Origin: Pantoea rodasii
GTDB lineage: Bacteria > Pseudomonadota > Gammaproteobacteria > Enterobacterales > Enterobacteriaceae
DNA length: 64,000 nucleotides
Direction: 5' to 3'
Assembly (NCBI RefSeq): GCF_002095465.1
Contig: NZ_MLFP01000086.1
Coordinates: 434,001 to 498,000, forward strand
The position numbers and the translations under genes were made by a program. The notes under the pieces were generated by a model. The model saw nothing but the letters and a program-made list of their open reading frames with translations, was not told the origin of the DNA and ran no database searches. This document shows, in pieces, positions 1 to 9,158 of the stretch (positions are counted from its first letter, which is position 1; each line of letters starts with the position of its first letter).

Positions 1-437
1 CGTCAACGCAGTGCAAATTCGCTCTATTTCATGCTTCTGTTGGCCAATCATGTGGGTTCTGCGACAAAATTTTATGGCACAGGCTTTGCAGTAAAATACA
101 TACATCGCGCATTTATTTCGCCAACAGCGGTGAAACGAGTGCTTTGGATAAAGGCGTCCGGCCCCATGTTGTTTCGACATGAGGGAGGACGCCTTTTTTT
201 ATCTCTTTTTGCAGTAGGCGTATCCAGGGCTTAAGTCGCGGTTTTCGCCATTCTGAGGTCAATTCCGACTTGGTTGCGCAGTAATGGGCCACCGTTATTT
301 CTTGCCGGGTATTATTCAATGCGGTGTTGATTTCACTTATGGCTAAATAAACTCGCATTTTCCCCTCTTAATCCACGCTTTAGCCTTGGCGGGTTTTGGC
401 ATCCTATGCTCAGAATTCCTGCCAGCTGAGGTATATC
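1..437. other. Intergenic region upstream of flhB
   Basis: I see no convincing gene here. Short open frames exist on both strands but have neither a good ribosome-binding site nor a recognisable product. In E. coli the chemotaxis gene cheZ ends just upstream of flhB, but I do not recognise a CheZ C-terminus at the left edge. A rho-independent terminator at 151-200 probably closes an upstream transcript. The remaining 230 bases should carry the flhBAE promoter, but I cannot point to a clear FlhDC or sigma-28 box. Confidence 0.5.
151..200 (+). terminator. Rho-independent terminator
   Basis: A 9-bp stem pairs AAGGCGTCC (151-159) with GGACGCCTT (187-195). A smaller CATGT/ACATG pairing lies inside the loop, and the stem runs into an uninterrupted T tract ending at 200. 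It would stop transcription arriving from the left, before the flhB promoter region. Confidence 0.7.
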
Positions 438-1589
438 GTGGCTGAAGAGAGCGACGAGGACAAAACAGAATCGCCCACGGCGCACCGACTAGAAAAGGCG
501 CGAGAAGAGGGGCAGATTCCGCGATCGCGCGAGCTGACATCGGTGCTGATGCTGTTGGCGGGTTTAATGATCCTGTGGATGGGCGGCGAAATCTTCGCAG
601 AACGCCTCGCTAGCATGCTGGCAACCGGTTTTCGTTTTGATCATGCAATGGTGACGGACGATAAAATGATCATCGCTCACATCAGTAACCTGATTGGACA
701 AGCGGTGATGGCGCTACTGCCGCTGATGGGCGGATTAGTGATTGTGGCGATTGCCGCGCCGATGCTGCTCGGCGGCATCAATTTCAGCGGCAAATCCATC
801 AAGCTGGATATCAATAAACTTAATCCCTTGACAGGCTTAAAGCGCATGGTGTCCTCCCAAACCTGGGCGGAACTGCTGAAAGCCATTTTAAAGGCAGTGC
901 TGGTGGGGTTGGTGGCCGGTTGGTACATCTGGTCGCACTGGCAGGAGATGCTGCGGCTGATCAGCGAGTCACCGGTCAAAGCGTTGCACCACGGTCTGCA
1001 AATGATGGCGGTGAGCTGTGCGCTGATCATGCTCGGTCTGGTGCCGATGGTGGGTTTCGATGTGTTCTGGCAGCTCCACAGCCACTTCAAAAAGCTGAAA
1101 ATGACGCGTCAGGAAATCCGTGACGAGCATAAACAAAACGAAGGCGACCCGCACGTCAAAGGGCGTATTCGTCAGGCGATGCGTGCTGCAGCCCGTCGGC
1201 GCATGATGGCCGACGTGCCTAAAGCCGACGTGATCGTCACCAACCCGACGCACTACTCGGTGGCGCTGCAGTACCAGGAAGGCAAGATGAGCGCGCCGAA
1301 AGTGGTGGCCAAAGGCGCCGGGGATATCGCGTTGAAAATACGTGAACTGGCGAAAGAGCATCGCATACCGATTTTAGAAGCACCGCCGCTGGCGCGTGCG
1401 TTGTATCGACACACGGAAATTGGTCAGTTCATCCCCGGCGCGCTGTATGCGGCGGTGGCGGAAGTGCTGGCCTGGGTATGGCAACTGCGACGCTGGAAGC
1501 GTGAAGGCGGCCTGATCCCAACCAAACCAAAACAGCTGCCGGTTCCGGCGGACATGGACTTTGCAGGAGAGAACAAAAACGATGGCTAA
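438..1589 (+). CDS. flhB: FlhB, flagellar type III export gate and specificity switch
   Basis: FlhB is the inner-membrane export-apparatus protein that switches secretion from rod/hook to filament substrates after cleaving itself. The GTG at 438 is chosen because the product then begins with the conserved AEESDEDKTESPT segment, gives 383 residues (E. coli 382), and has a GAGG-type Shine-Dalgarno just upstream; a longer TTG start at 396 adds 14 non-conserved residues. Hydrophobic segments fall at about residues 33-55, 90-110, 143-165 and 190-215. The cytoplasmic domain carries the autocleavage motif NPTH with Asn at residue 269. It overlaps flhA by 8 bases, implying translational coupling. Intact. 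Confidence 0.96.
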   Translation: MAEESDEDKTESPTAHRLEKAREEGQIPRSRELTSVLMLLAGLMILWMGGEIFAERLASMLATGFRFDHAMVTDDKMIIAHISNLIGQAVMALLPLMGGLVIVAIAAPMLLGGINFSGKSIKLDINKLNPLTGLKRMVSSQTWAELLKAILKAVLVGLVAGWYIWSHWQEMLRLISESPVKALHHGLQMMAVSCALIMLGLVPMVGFDVFWQLHSHFKKLKMTRQEIRDEHKQNEGDPHVKGRIRQAMRAAARRRMMADVPKADVIVTNPTHYSVALQYQEGKMSAPKVVAKGAGDIALKIRELAKEHRIPILEAPPLARALYRHTEIGQFIPGALYAAVAEVLAWVWQLRRWKREGGLIPTKPKQLPVPADMDFAGENKNDG

Positions 1590-3667
1590 TCTGGCCGAAA
1601 AGCTGCGTTTACCGGGCAACTTTAGAGACACGCAGTGGAAGGTGCTGGCTGGACCGATACTGATCATGTTGATCCTGTCGATGATGGTGCTGCCGTTACC
1701 CGCGTTCATACTCGACCTGCTGTTCACCTTTAACATTGCGCTGTCGATCATGGTGCTGCTGGTGGCGATGTTTACTCAGCGCACGCTGGAATTCGCCGCG
1801 TTCCCCACCATTCTGCTGTTCTCAACCTTGCTGCGTTTGGCGCTGAACGTCGCTTCAACCCGAATCATCTTGCTGGATGGCCACACCGGTGCGGATGCCG
1901 CCGGACGCGTGGTTGAAGCCTTTGGCCACTTCCTCGTAGGCGGTAATTTTGCTATCGGTATTGTGGTGTTCATCATTCTCGTCATCATCAACTTTATGGT
2001 TATCACCAAAGGTGCCGGACGTATCGCCGAAGTGGGCGCGCGTTTGTGCTAGATGGGATGCCCGGCAAACAGATGGCGATTGATGCTGACCTCAATGCCG
2101 GCTTGATTGGTGAAGAGGAAGCCAAACGTCGTCGCTCTGAAGTGACTCAGGAAGCCGACTTCTACGGCTCAATGGACGGTGCGAGTAAGTTCGTTCGCGG
2201 TGATGCCATCGCCGGAATCATGATCATGGTGATCAACGTGATCGGCGGCCTGTTAGTCGGTGTCGTGCAGCACGGCATGGATCTCGGTCACGCGGGCGAA
2301 ACCTATACGCTGTTGACCATCGGTGACGGCTTGGTGGCACAGATCCCGGCGCTGGTGATCTCCACCGCAGCGGGTGTGATTGTGACGCGCGTCAGCACCG
2401 ACCAGGACGTCGGCGACCAGATGGTTAGCCAGCTGTTCAGTAATCCGCGCGTGCTGATGCTGAGCGGCGGGGTTATTGGCCTGCTGGGTTTGGTGCCCGG
2501 CATGCCTAACTTTGTCTTCCTGCTGTTCACTGCGGCACTGCTGGGTCTTGCCTGGTGGTTGCGTGGTCGTGAAATGAAACCTAAAACCGCGCCTGAATCG
2601 TCGAGCCTGGTCAAAACTCAGGAGACACCCGCCACGGTCGAAGCTTCATGGACCGACGTGCAGCTGGAAGATTCACTGGGTCTTGAAGTCGGTTATCGCC
2701 TGATTCCGATGGTCGATCACCTGCAAAACGGTGAACTGCTCGGGCGTATCCGCAGTATTCGTAAAAGGTGGCACAGGAAGTCGGCTTCCTGCCGCCGGTG
2801 GTGCACATCCGCGACAACATGGAGCTGCCGCCCGCACGCTATCGCATTCTGATGAAAGGAGTGGAAATTGGCAGCGGGGATGCTTATCCAGGCCGCTGGA
2901 TGGCGATCAACCCAGGCACCGCCGCTGGTTCGTTACCGGGCGAGCCGACCGTGGACCCTGCTTTTGGCCTGGCTGCCATCTGGATCGATAGCGCGCTGAA
3001 AGAGCAGGCGCAGATTCAGGGCTTCACCGTCGTGGAAGCCAGTACCGTGGTTGCCACGCACCTTAATCATTTGATTGGTCAGTACGCCAGCGAACTGTTT
3101 GGTCGTCAGGAAGCACAGCAGTTGTTAGATCGTGTGACGCAGGAAATGCCGAAACTCACCGAAGATTTGGTGCCGGGCGTGATTACCCTGACCACGCTGC
3201 ACAAGGTGCTGCAAAATCTGTTGATTGAACGTGTGTCGATTCGCGATATGCGCACCATCATTGAAACCCTGGCGGAACATGCGCCGGTGCAAACCGATCC
3301 ACAAGAACTGACCAGCGTGGTGCGTGTGGCGCTGGGTCGAGCGATTACCCAACAGTGGTTCCCAGGTCAAGGCGAGGTGCAGGTGATCGGACTGGATGCC
3401 ACGCTGGAGCGTCTGCTGCTGCAAGCGCTTCAGGGCGGAGGCGGTCTGGAGCCTGGTCTGGCGGACCGTCTGCTGGTGCAGGCGCAGGGTGCGCTGCAAC
3501 AGCAAGAGATGACCGGTGCACCGCCGGTGCTGCTGGTTAACCATCCGCTGCGTGCGCTGCTGGCTCGCTTCCTGCGTCGCAATCTGCCGCAGCTGGTGGT
3601 GTTATCAAATATGGAACTGACCGAAAACCGTCAGATTCGTATGACCGCCACTATCGGAGGCAAATAA
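1582..3667 (+). pseudogene. flhA: FlhA, flagellar export gate (two frameshifts, probably sequence errors)
   Basis: FlhA is the large inner-membrane component of the flagellar export gate; its cytoplasmic domain docks chaperone-substrate complexes. The restored protein would be about 695 residues (E. coli 692) and matches FlhA throughout. The frame is broken twice. Near 2043-2045 three T's stand where four are needed, giving a stop after ...EVGAR. Near 2764-2767 four A's stand where five are needed, after ...IRSIRK. Protein on both sides of each break is strongly conserved (GDGLVAQIPALVIS; HIRDNMELPPARYRILMKG). The ATG at 1582 lies inside the end of flhB. If the lesions were real, the strain would be non-flagellate; I think homopolymer error is likelier because flhB and flhE are clean. 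Confidence 0.93.
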
Positions 3668-3670
3668 CAG

Positions 3671-4081
3671 ATGCGTCGTCGCTGGTGCTGGGCATTGATG
3701 ATGTTACCAATGATGGCGCTGCCGTTAATCGTGGATGCCGCTACCGGTGCCTGGAGCGACAGCGTCAGTGGGCCGACGCTCAGCGTGCGCGGCAACTGGC
3801 GGATGACGCCGGCGTTGCAAGCACCGTCATCCGCGTCGGGGACGATTACCGTGGTGAACTGGCGTTATCAGCTGAGCCGGCCCGCGCCATCGGGATTAAT
3901 TGTGCGCTTGTGTGCGGGTCAGCGTTGCGTGGAGATTGAAGGGGGCAGCGGTTCAACCCGCAGTCTGGCGACGATTGCGGCGGATGAGACGTTGCATCTG
4001 GCATTTGGTTTTCAAGGGCAGGGCGCGTTACCGCCGGGATTGCGGGTGGTGAGCAGCCAGGTCACGGTGAATTATCAATAA
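3671..4081 (+). CDS. flhE: FlhE, periplasmic flagellar regulator
   Basis: A 136-residue protein with an N-terminal signal peptide (basic MRRR, then a hydrophobic stretch to about residue 23) and two cysteines about five residues apart in the middle (LCAGQRC). E. coli FlhE is a 130-residue periplasmic protein encoded last in flhBAE; it is reported to limit proton leak through the export gate. It starts 3 bases after the flhA stop, with GGAGG inside the flhA end acting as the ribosome-binding site. A strong terminator follows directly, so this is the operon end. Identity rests on position, size and signal peptide as much as sequence. Confidence 0.88.
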   Translation: MRRRWCWALMMLPMMALPLIVDAATGAWSDSVSGPTLSVRGNWRMTPALQAPSSASGTITVVNWRYQLSRPAPSGLIVRLCAGQRCVEIEGGSGSTRSLATIAADETLHLAFGFQGQGALPPGLRVVSSQVTVNYQ

Positions 4082-4090
4082 AGAGCCAAT

Positions 4091-4116
4091 AAAAAACCCG
4101 CCGCAGCGGGTTTTTT
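4091..4116. terminator. Bidirectional terminator between flhE and argS
   Basis: The stem AACCCGC/GCGGGTT has a short CGCA-type loop, six A's on the left and six T's on the right, so it can terminate both flhE from the left and argS from the right. Confidence 0.88.
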
Positions 4117-4121
4117 GTTAT

Positions 4122-5852
4122 TTACATACGTTCGACGGTTTTAATGCCCAGCGTATCAAGGCCTTGCTTCAAGGTCTTGGCGGTGAGCGCCGCCAGCTGC
4201 AGGCGGCTGTTGCGCACCTGAGCGTCCTCAGCGGAGAGGATTGGGCAGTGTTCGTAGAAGCCAGAGAACAGGCCTGCCAGATCGTACAGGTAAGCACACA
4301 TCACATGCGGCGTACCATCACGCGCAACCTGCGTGATCACTTCCTCAAACTGCAGCAGACGAGTGGCTAACTGTGCTTCACGTTCTTCTGTCAGCACGAT
4401 GTCACCGCTCAGGCTCTCAGCATCAATACCGGCTTTACGGAATACGGACAACACGCGCGTGTAGGCATACTGCATGTAAGGCGCGGTGTTGCCTTCAAAC
4501 GCCAGCATGTTATCCCAGTCGAAGATGTAATCGGTGGTGCGGCTTTTTGACAGGTCAGCGTATTTCACGGCGCCGATACCGACCACTTCCGCCAGATCTT
4601 TCAGTTCCTGCGCTGACATCTCTGGGTTCTTCTCACTGACCAACGCATGTGCACGCTCAACGGCTTCATCCAGCAGGTCAGCCAGTTTAATGGTGCCGCC
4701 GCTGCGGGTTTTGAACGGGCGGCCATCTTTGCCTAACATCATGCCAAAGGCGTGATGCTCTAAAGGCACAGATTCCGGCACATAGCCCGCTTTGCGCACG
4801 ATGGTCCACGCCTGTTGCAAATGCTGATGCTGGCGCGAATCGATGTAATAAAGCACACGGTCAGCATGCAGCGTTTCATAGCGATATTTGGCGCAGGCAA
4901 TATCCGTGGTGGTGTAGAGATAGCCGCCATCCTTCTTCTGGATGATCACGCCCATCGCTTCGCCTTCCTTGTTTTTAAACTCATCAAGGAACACCACGGT
5001 CGCGCCTTCGCTGGTCACCGCGAGGCCTTTTTCACGCAGATCGCTGACGATGCCTGGCAGCATGTCGTTGTACAAGCTTTCACCCATCACATCTTTGCGG
5101 CTCAGCGTCACGTTCAGGCGGTCATACACTTCCTGATTCTGGCTCATGGTGATATCAACCAGCTTTTTCCACATAGCACGGCAGTATTCATCGCCGCCTT
5201 GCAGCTTCACCACGTATCCACGCGCGCGCTCGGCAAAGGCTTCGTCGGCGTCATAATTGACTTTGGCTGCGCGGTAGAACTCTTCCAGATCGGCCAGCGC
5301 GATATCTTCGTGATGCTCGTTCTGCTGCTTTTCCAGATAGGCAATCAGCATACCGAACTGCGTACCCCAATCACCGACGTGGTTGGCGCGGATTACCTTG
5401 TGACCCAGGAACTCTAGCGTGCGCACAGCGGCATCACCGATAATGGTGGAACGCACGTGACCCACATGCATCTGCTTCGCGACGTTCGGCGCGGAGTAAT
5501 CGATGACAATAGTTTGTGGGGCGAGACTGCTCACGCCTAAACGTGGCAGCTGCAGTGCCTGAGCGGTTTGCGCCGCCAGCCAGTGGCGATCGAGAAAGAT
5601 ATTGATGAAGCCGGGACCGGCGATTTCTACTTTGCTGGCGATGCCGTCGAGATCAAGATGCTGGATCACTTGCTCAGCCAGCTGGCGCGGTGCCTGACCA
5701 AGCTTTTTCGCTACAGCCATGATACCGTTCGCCTGGTAATCGCCGAACTGCACCTTGGCCGACTGACGAACCTGAGGTTCGCAATCCGCTGGCGCGCCCG
5801 CCGCTACCATTGCCTGACCGACTTTATCGGAAAGAAGAGCCTGAATATTCAC
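4122..5852 (-). CDS. argS: Arginyl-tRNA synthetase
   Basis: A class I synthetase that charges tRNA-Arg in the cytoplasm. The product is 576 residues (E. coli 577), collinear from MNIQALLSDK to the terminal TVERM. The signature HIGH motif appears as HVGH at residues 129-132. As in other bacterial ArgS, the canonical KMSKS lysine is not conserved, the loop reading GRPFKTRSGG. The GTG at 5852 is preferred over an ATG 57 bases upstream because the extra 19 residues are not family-like and GAAGG sits 6 bases before the GTG. It is transcribed towards flhE and ends at the shared terminator. Confidence 0.97.
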   Translation of the reverse strand: MNIQALLSDKVGQAMVAAGAPADCEPQVRQSAKVQFGDYQANGIMAVAKKLGQAPRQLAEQVIQHLDLDGIASKVEIAGPGFINIFLDRHWLAAQTAQALQLPRLGVSSLAPQTIVIDYSAPNVAKQMHVGHVRSTIIGDAAVRTLEFLGHKVIRANHVGDWGTQFGMLIAYLEKQQNEHHEDIALADLEEFYRAAKVNYDADEAFAERARGYVVKLQGGDEYCRAMWKKLVDITMSQNQEVYDRLNVTLSRKDVMGESLYNDMLPGIVSDLREKGLAVTSEGATVVFLDEFKNKEGEAMGVIIQKKDGGYLYTTTDIACAKYRYETLHADRVLYYIDSRQHQHLQQAWTIVRKAGYVPESVPLEHHAFGMMLGKDGRPFKTRSGGTIKLADLLDEAVERAHALVSEKNPEMSAQELKDLAEVVGIGAVKYADLSKSRTTDYIFDWDNMLAFEGNTAPYMQYAYTRVLSVFRKAGIDAESLSGDIVLTEEREAQLATRLLQFEEVITQVARDGTPHVMCAYLYDLAGLFSGFYEHCPILSAEDAQVRNSRLQLAALTAKTLKQGLDTLGIKTVERM

Positions 5853-6019
5853 CGCGTTACCTTCATATGCTGAAAAGGCCCGCCACTGGCGGCGAGCCGA
5901 TGTCTTCATCCCGCAACTGCGCGGCGGGACGGAAAAATAAGAGGGGAAGTATACGTGAAATGTTAAGGTGCGTCAGCTTTTCGCAGCGCAATAGCGGGAG
6001 GCATCAGCCCGCGCGCCGA

Positions 6020-6142
6020 TTAACGGCGGCGCGGGTGACGACGAGGATTTTTGACGCTTTTGTCTTCACGCACCTTCCAGTGGCGGGAAATTGCAAATCC
6101 CATCAATGCAATCAGGACCGCGACAACAATGAGCATAGACAT
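6020..6142 (-). CDS. Small single-pass membrane protein, 40 residues, unrecognised
   Basis: An open frame begins MSMLIVVAVLIALMGFAI and ends in a strongly basic tail rich in Arg and His (PRRHPRRR). An AAGGA ribosome-binding site lies 8 bases before the ATG at 6142, and a TATAAA-like box lies upstream on the same strand. The layout, a short outside N-terminus, one hydrophobic helix of about 17 residues and a positive cytoplasmic tail, is typical of small inner-membrane proteins. I do not recognise the family. It lies between argS and yecM, on the argS strand but about 170 bases upstream of it. Coding potential is inferred from composition and the ribosome-binding site only. Confidence 0.6.
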   Translation of the reverse strand: MSMLIVVAVLIALMGFAISRHWKVREDKSVKNPRRHPRRR

Positions 6143-6461
6143 ATAGCCATTCCTTGTAGTTGTGAAATACAAATTTATAAGAAAGGGTATCAAGCTGCAA
6201 TTGTTTGCAACTGAAATAAGATTTATCTCATTGTATTAATTATCGTTAACAATAACAGTGGTTTAACCCACTTTCATAAAGTAACTTCTGGACCTGTTTA
6301 CGCGATTAATCCTAAAGAGATGGGCTATTTATGCGGTTTCAGGCATTTTCCATGATGAAATCGGAGGAATCCGACGATATTGTCAAGCGGATTCGACGGC
6401 GCTGCGGTTTTTAAATTGATTAAAATAACTGAACTGATATTGACGTTTTAGGAGTAAAGGG
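6143..6461. other. Intergenic region upstream of yecM with a possible 27-codon ORF
   Basis: This AT-rich stretch should hold divergent promoters for the small protein on the left and yecM on the right. One short plus-strand ORF (ATG 6331, TAA 6412-6414) would encode 27 residues with an acidic middle (KSEESDD) and a basic end (KRIRRR). Its ribosome-binding site is weak and I do not call it as a gene. Confidence 0.4.
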
Positions 6462-7016
6462 ATGGATTTTCCTTCAGAACTGAGTGATTTAGAACAAGAC
6501 CTGGCTCGTTTTGAGCAGGCATTACAGCAATTTGCTGAACGATTAGGGCTGCGCTTGTCTGAACATGAAGCCGATCACGTGGCCGTTCGCTGTCACCAGT
6601 TTGTGACAGCTGAGCGCTGGAAAGCCGGTTTACTGCAAATCGGAAGCCAGTTTTCGGAAGCGACCATCAATGGCCGCCCGATCTGTTTGTTCAAACTGCA
6701 TCAGCCGTTAGTGCTGGCCGGCTGGCACATTGAGGTGATTGAACTGCCCTGGCCGGGCGAGAAATTGTATCGCCATGAAGGCTGGGAGCATGTTGAGATT
6801 GTGCTGCGCGGGGAACCGGAAACATTGGGAATGCGCGCGATGGCATTGCTGTCAGATGATGCGCTGACGCAACCTGGCATTTCATTTAAAACCAGCGCGC
6901 CCAAAGGCGAGAATGAACGCCTGCCCAATCCGACACTGGCGGTGACGGATGGGCAAACGACTATCAAGTTTCATCCGTGGCGGCTGGAAGAGATCGTCGC
7001 CAGCGAGCAGGATTAG
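6462..7016 (+). CDS. yecM: YecM, VOC-fold putative metal-binding protein
   Basis: A 184-residue cytoplasmic protein of the YecM family, whose known structure has the vicinal-oxygen-chelate fold shared by glyoxalase and extradiol dioxygenases. Possible metal ligands are the His residues in DHVAVRCH and GWHIEVIELP and the Glu in HVEIVLRG. Reaction and substrate are not established for the family. GGAG lies 8-9 bases before the ATG. It sits beside argS as in E. coli and its last 4 bases overlap the end of the convergent aminotransferase-like gene. Confidence 0.9.
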   Translation: MDFPSELSDLEQDLARFEQALQQFAERLGLRLSEHEADHVAVRCHQFVTAERWKAGLLQIGSQFSEATINGRPICLFKLHQPLVLAGWHIEVIELPWPGEKLYRHEGWEHVEIVLRGEPETLGMRAMALLSDDALTQPGISFKTSAPKGENERLPNPTLAVTDGQTTIKFHPWRLEEIVASEQD

Positions 7017-8152
7017 CGACGAGCTATTACCGCCTGCTGTAATCGCGTCACCGCCTGTTCCAGCGTGGCGCGCGTGCAGCCGAAGTTAAAGCGCACAAAG
7101 TTGTCATCGCCAAAATCGCGGCCGGGTGAGAAACCCAGGCCGTGCTTTTCGAAGTACAGCGCCGGACTGGCGACATCCAACTGGCTGGCATCAATCCAGC
7201 CGAGGTAGGTGGCTTCCGGCGTATTTATCTGCAACTCAGGTAGCGCATTGACCTGCGTCACCAGCCAGTCGCGATTGGCTCGCAGATAGCCGAGCTGAGC
7301 CGCCAGCCATTCGTCGCCTTCGCGCCATGCCGCTTCTGCGGCCACAAACGCCAGAATATCCACACCCGGTACGATCCCTTCGCGCACCTGCTTAAAACGT
7401 CTGCGCAATTCCGGGTTGGGAATAATGGCCATCGACGCGCCCAGTCCAGCGATATTGAACGTTTTCGACGGTGAAATGAGCGTGATGCTGCGCTGTGCGG
7501 CATCTTCACTCAATGCGGCGAACGGGATGTGGTGCGCGTCGGGTGACAAAATCAAATCACAGTGGATTTCATCCGAGCAGACAATCAGATCGTGTTGCTG
7601 AGCAAATGCCAGCTGGGCTTCCAGCTCCGCGCGACGGTACACGGTGCCGCCGGGATTTTGCGGGTTACACAGCATCAGTAATCTTTCGTTGCCCTGCATC
7701 AGGTCAGCATCAAGGTCAATGACCCAACGATCATCCTGCAGACGCAGTGGCAGATGGGTTTGTTCACGCTCGACCAGCTTTGCAGCGGCACGAAACGGCG
7801 GATAAATAGGAGTAGGCGCCACCGTGCGCTGTCCGGACTCGGTAAAAGCCCGGACCGAAAGGTTAAGGCCACTGACCACGCCGGGCAGCATGACAATACA
7901 GTCCGGCTGAATAGCCCAGTTGTAGCGCTGCGCTAAGCGAGAAACAGTGATATCAATCAATCCGCTGGGCGTTGCACCATAGCCAAACACTCCGTGATCG
8001 GCGCGTTTTTTAATGGCCTCAACAATGCACTCCGGCGAGCGAAAATCGGTGTCTGCCACCCATAAAGGCAGCACATCGCGATCGCCATATTTGTGCCATT
8101 TCAAACTATCGCTGTGACGACGGTCTATCCATTGATCAAAATCGAATGCCAT
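7013..8152 (-). CDS. MalY/PatB-type PLP-dependent cysteine-S-conjugate beta-lyase
   Basis: A 379-residue fold-type I PLP enzyme. It has the substrate-binding start (WVADTDFRSP), the NPQNPGG signature near residues 163-169, Asp/His in SDEIHCDL near 193-200, and the PLP lysine at residue 230 in SPSKTFNIAGLG. These match the MalY/PatB cystathionine beta-lyase-like subgroup, which splits C-S bonds to pyruvate, ammonia and a thiol. The ATG at 8152 is chosen because MAFDFDQWIDR is the family start; the upstream alternative adds nine unrelated residues. E. coli MalY also represses the maltose regulon, but no mal gene is nearby, so a metabolic C-S lyase is the safer call. Confidence 0.87.
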   Translation of the reverse strand: MAFDFDQWIDRRHSDSLKWHKYGDRDVLPLWVADTDFRSPECIVEAIKKRADHGVFGYGATPSGLIDITVSRLAQRYNWAIQPDCIVMLPGVVSGLNLSVRAFTESGQRTVAPTPIYPPFRAAAKLVEREQTHLPLRLQDDRWVIDLDADLMQGNERLLMLCNPQNPGGTVYRRAELEAQLAFAQQHDLIVCSDEIHCDLILSPDAHHIPFAALSEDAAQRSITLISPSKTFNIAGLGASMAIIPNPELRRRFKQVREGIVPGVDILAFVAAEAAWREGDEWLAAQLGYLRANRDWLVTQVNALPELQINTPEATYLGWIDASQLDVASPALYFEKHGLGFSPGRDFGDDNFVRFNFGCTRATLEQAVTRLQQAVIARR

Positions 8153-8237
8153 AGTGAGCTTTCCACGTAAACTGTCCAACTAAGCAGACTAACTTAAGCC
8201 ACTCTCCCGAGCCAGAAGTCATGAAAAGGAGCAAGGT

Positions 8238-8990
8238 ATGACGAAACTGGAAATTTGTTGCTACGGCATCGACTGTGCGATAACTGCACAGCAGTCCGGT
8301 GCCGATCGCGTGGAACTGTGCAGTGCTCCGCGTGAAGGCGGGCTGACGCCGTCGGCTGGCGTGCTGGAAGCCGCACAACGTGAATTATCGATTCCGGTGC
8401 ACCCGATTGTTCGTCCACGCGGCGGCGATTTTTGTTACACCGCCCAGGAATTTGAAGTGATGAAATCCGATGTTGCGCTGATGCGTGAGCTGGGCTTCCC
8501 CGGCGTGGTCATCGGGATGCTGGATGAAGATGCCCACGTCGATATCACGCGCATGCGGCAGATTATGGCGTTATGCGATGGCATGGCGGTCACCTTTCAC
8601 CGCGCCTTTGATTTGTGCCATAGCCCCAAGCGTTCGCTGGAAGCGCTGGCGGATTTGGGCATCGCGCGCATTTTGACGTCCGGCCAGCAGCAAAGTGCTG
8701 AAACCGGAATTGCATTATTGCGGGAACTAAATGATGTGAGCACGGGTCCAATTATTATGGCCGGCGCTGGCGTGCGTTTAAGCAATTTGCAGAAGTTTAT
8801 CGACAGTGGTCTGCAGGAAGTGCACAGCTCCGCCAGCCGTTTAGTCGCTTCGCCGATGCGCTACCGTAAAGCCGGTGTCTCCATGTGCTCCGAAGCGGAA
8901 ACCGACGAATTCAGCCGCACCTGCGTTGATGGCGATGTGGTCGAAGCCATGAAAAGTATGATGGAAATGACCGCCGTCCGCGTTGCCTGA
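8238..8990 (+). CDS. cutC: CutC family protein
   Basis: A 250-residue TIM-barrel protein with the CutC signatures ADRVELC, VHPIVRPRGGDFCY, VTFHRAFD and RILTSGQ. The family was named for copper sensitivity of E. coli mutants, but that phenotype was later ascribed to an effect on a neighbouring sRNA, so the biochemical role is open. Conserved cysteines occur near the N-terminus (ICCYGIDC). A strong AAAGGAG lies before the ATG. In E. coli it adjoins torYZ and cmoA; here cmoAB is 3 kb away. It is followed by a terminator and appears monocistronic. Confidence 0.93.
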   Translation: MTKLEICCYGIDCAITAQQSGADRVELCSAPREGGLTPSAGVLEAAQRELSIPVHPIVRPRGGDFCYTAQEFEVMKSDVALMRELGFPGVVIGMLDEDAHVDITRMRQIMALCDGMAVTFHRAFDLCHSPKRSLEALADLGIARILTSGQQQSAETGIALLRELNDVSTGPIIMAGAGVRLSNLQKFIDSGLQEVHSSASRLVASPMRYRKAGVSMCSEAETDEFSRTCVDGDVVEAMKSMMEMTAVRVA

Positions 8991-9052
8991 ACGCACACCA
9001 GTTTTGCCGCGCAGCACGCCAAAACGTTGACGTGATGTTTGCAAGTACCAAA

Positions 9053-9080
9053 CCCCAGCGAATTTGCTGGGGTTCTTTTT
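9053..9080 (+). terminator. Rho-independent terminator after cutC
   Basis: The stem CCCCAGC/GCTGGGG encloses a 6-base GAATTT loop and is followed by TTCTTTTT. Confidence 0.85.
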
Positions 9081-9158
9081 GTCCGTAGATCAGCCGTTAA
9101 TAGCGCATTGTTAAAAAAGATGCTTTGATTAGTTTATGGCTTAGCGCGGATAACATTC

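Noticed and set aside
113..358. 81-residue minus-strand frame upstream of flhB
   Set aside because: It crosses a terminator hairpin, lacks a ribosome-binding site and has no recognisable similarity.
4815..5417. 200-residue plus-strand frame within argS
   Set aside because: Antisense shadow of argS without a plausible start.
6331..6414. 27-codon ORF before yecM
   Set aside because: Weak ribosome-binding site and odd composition; not enough to call a gene, though noted in the intergenic entry.
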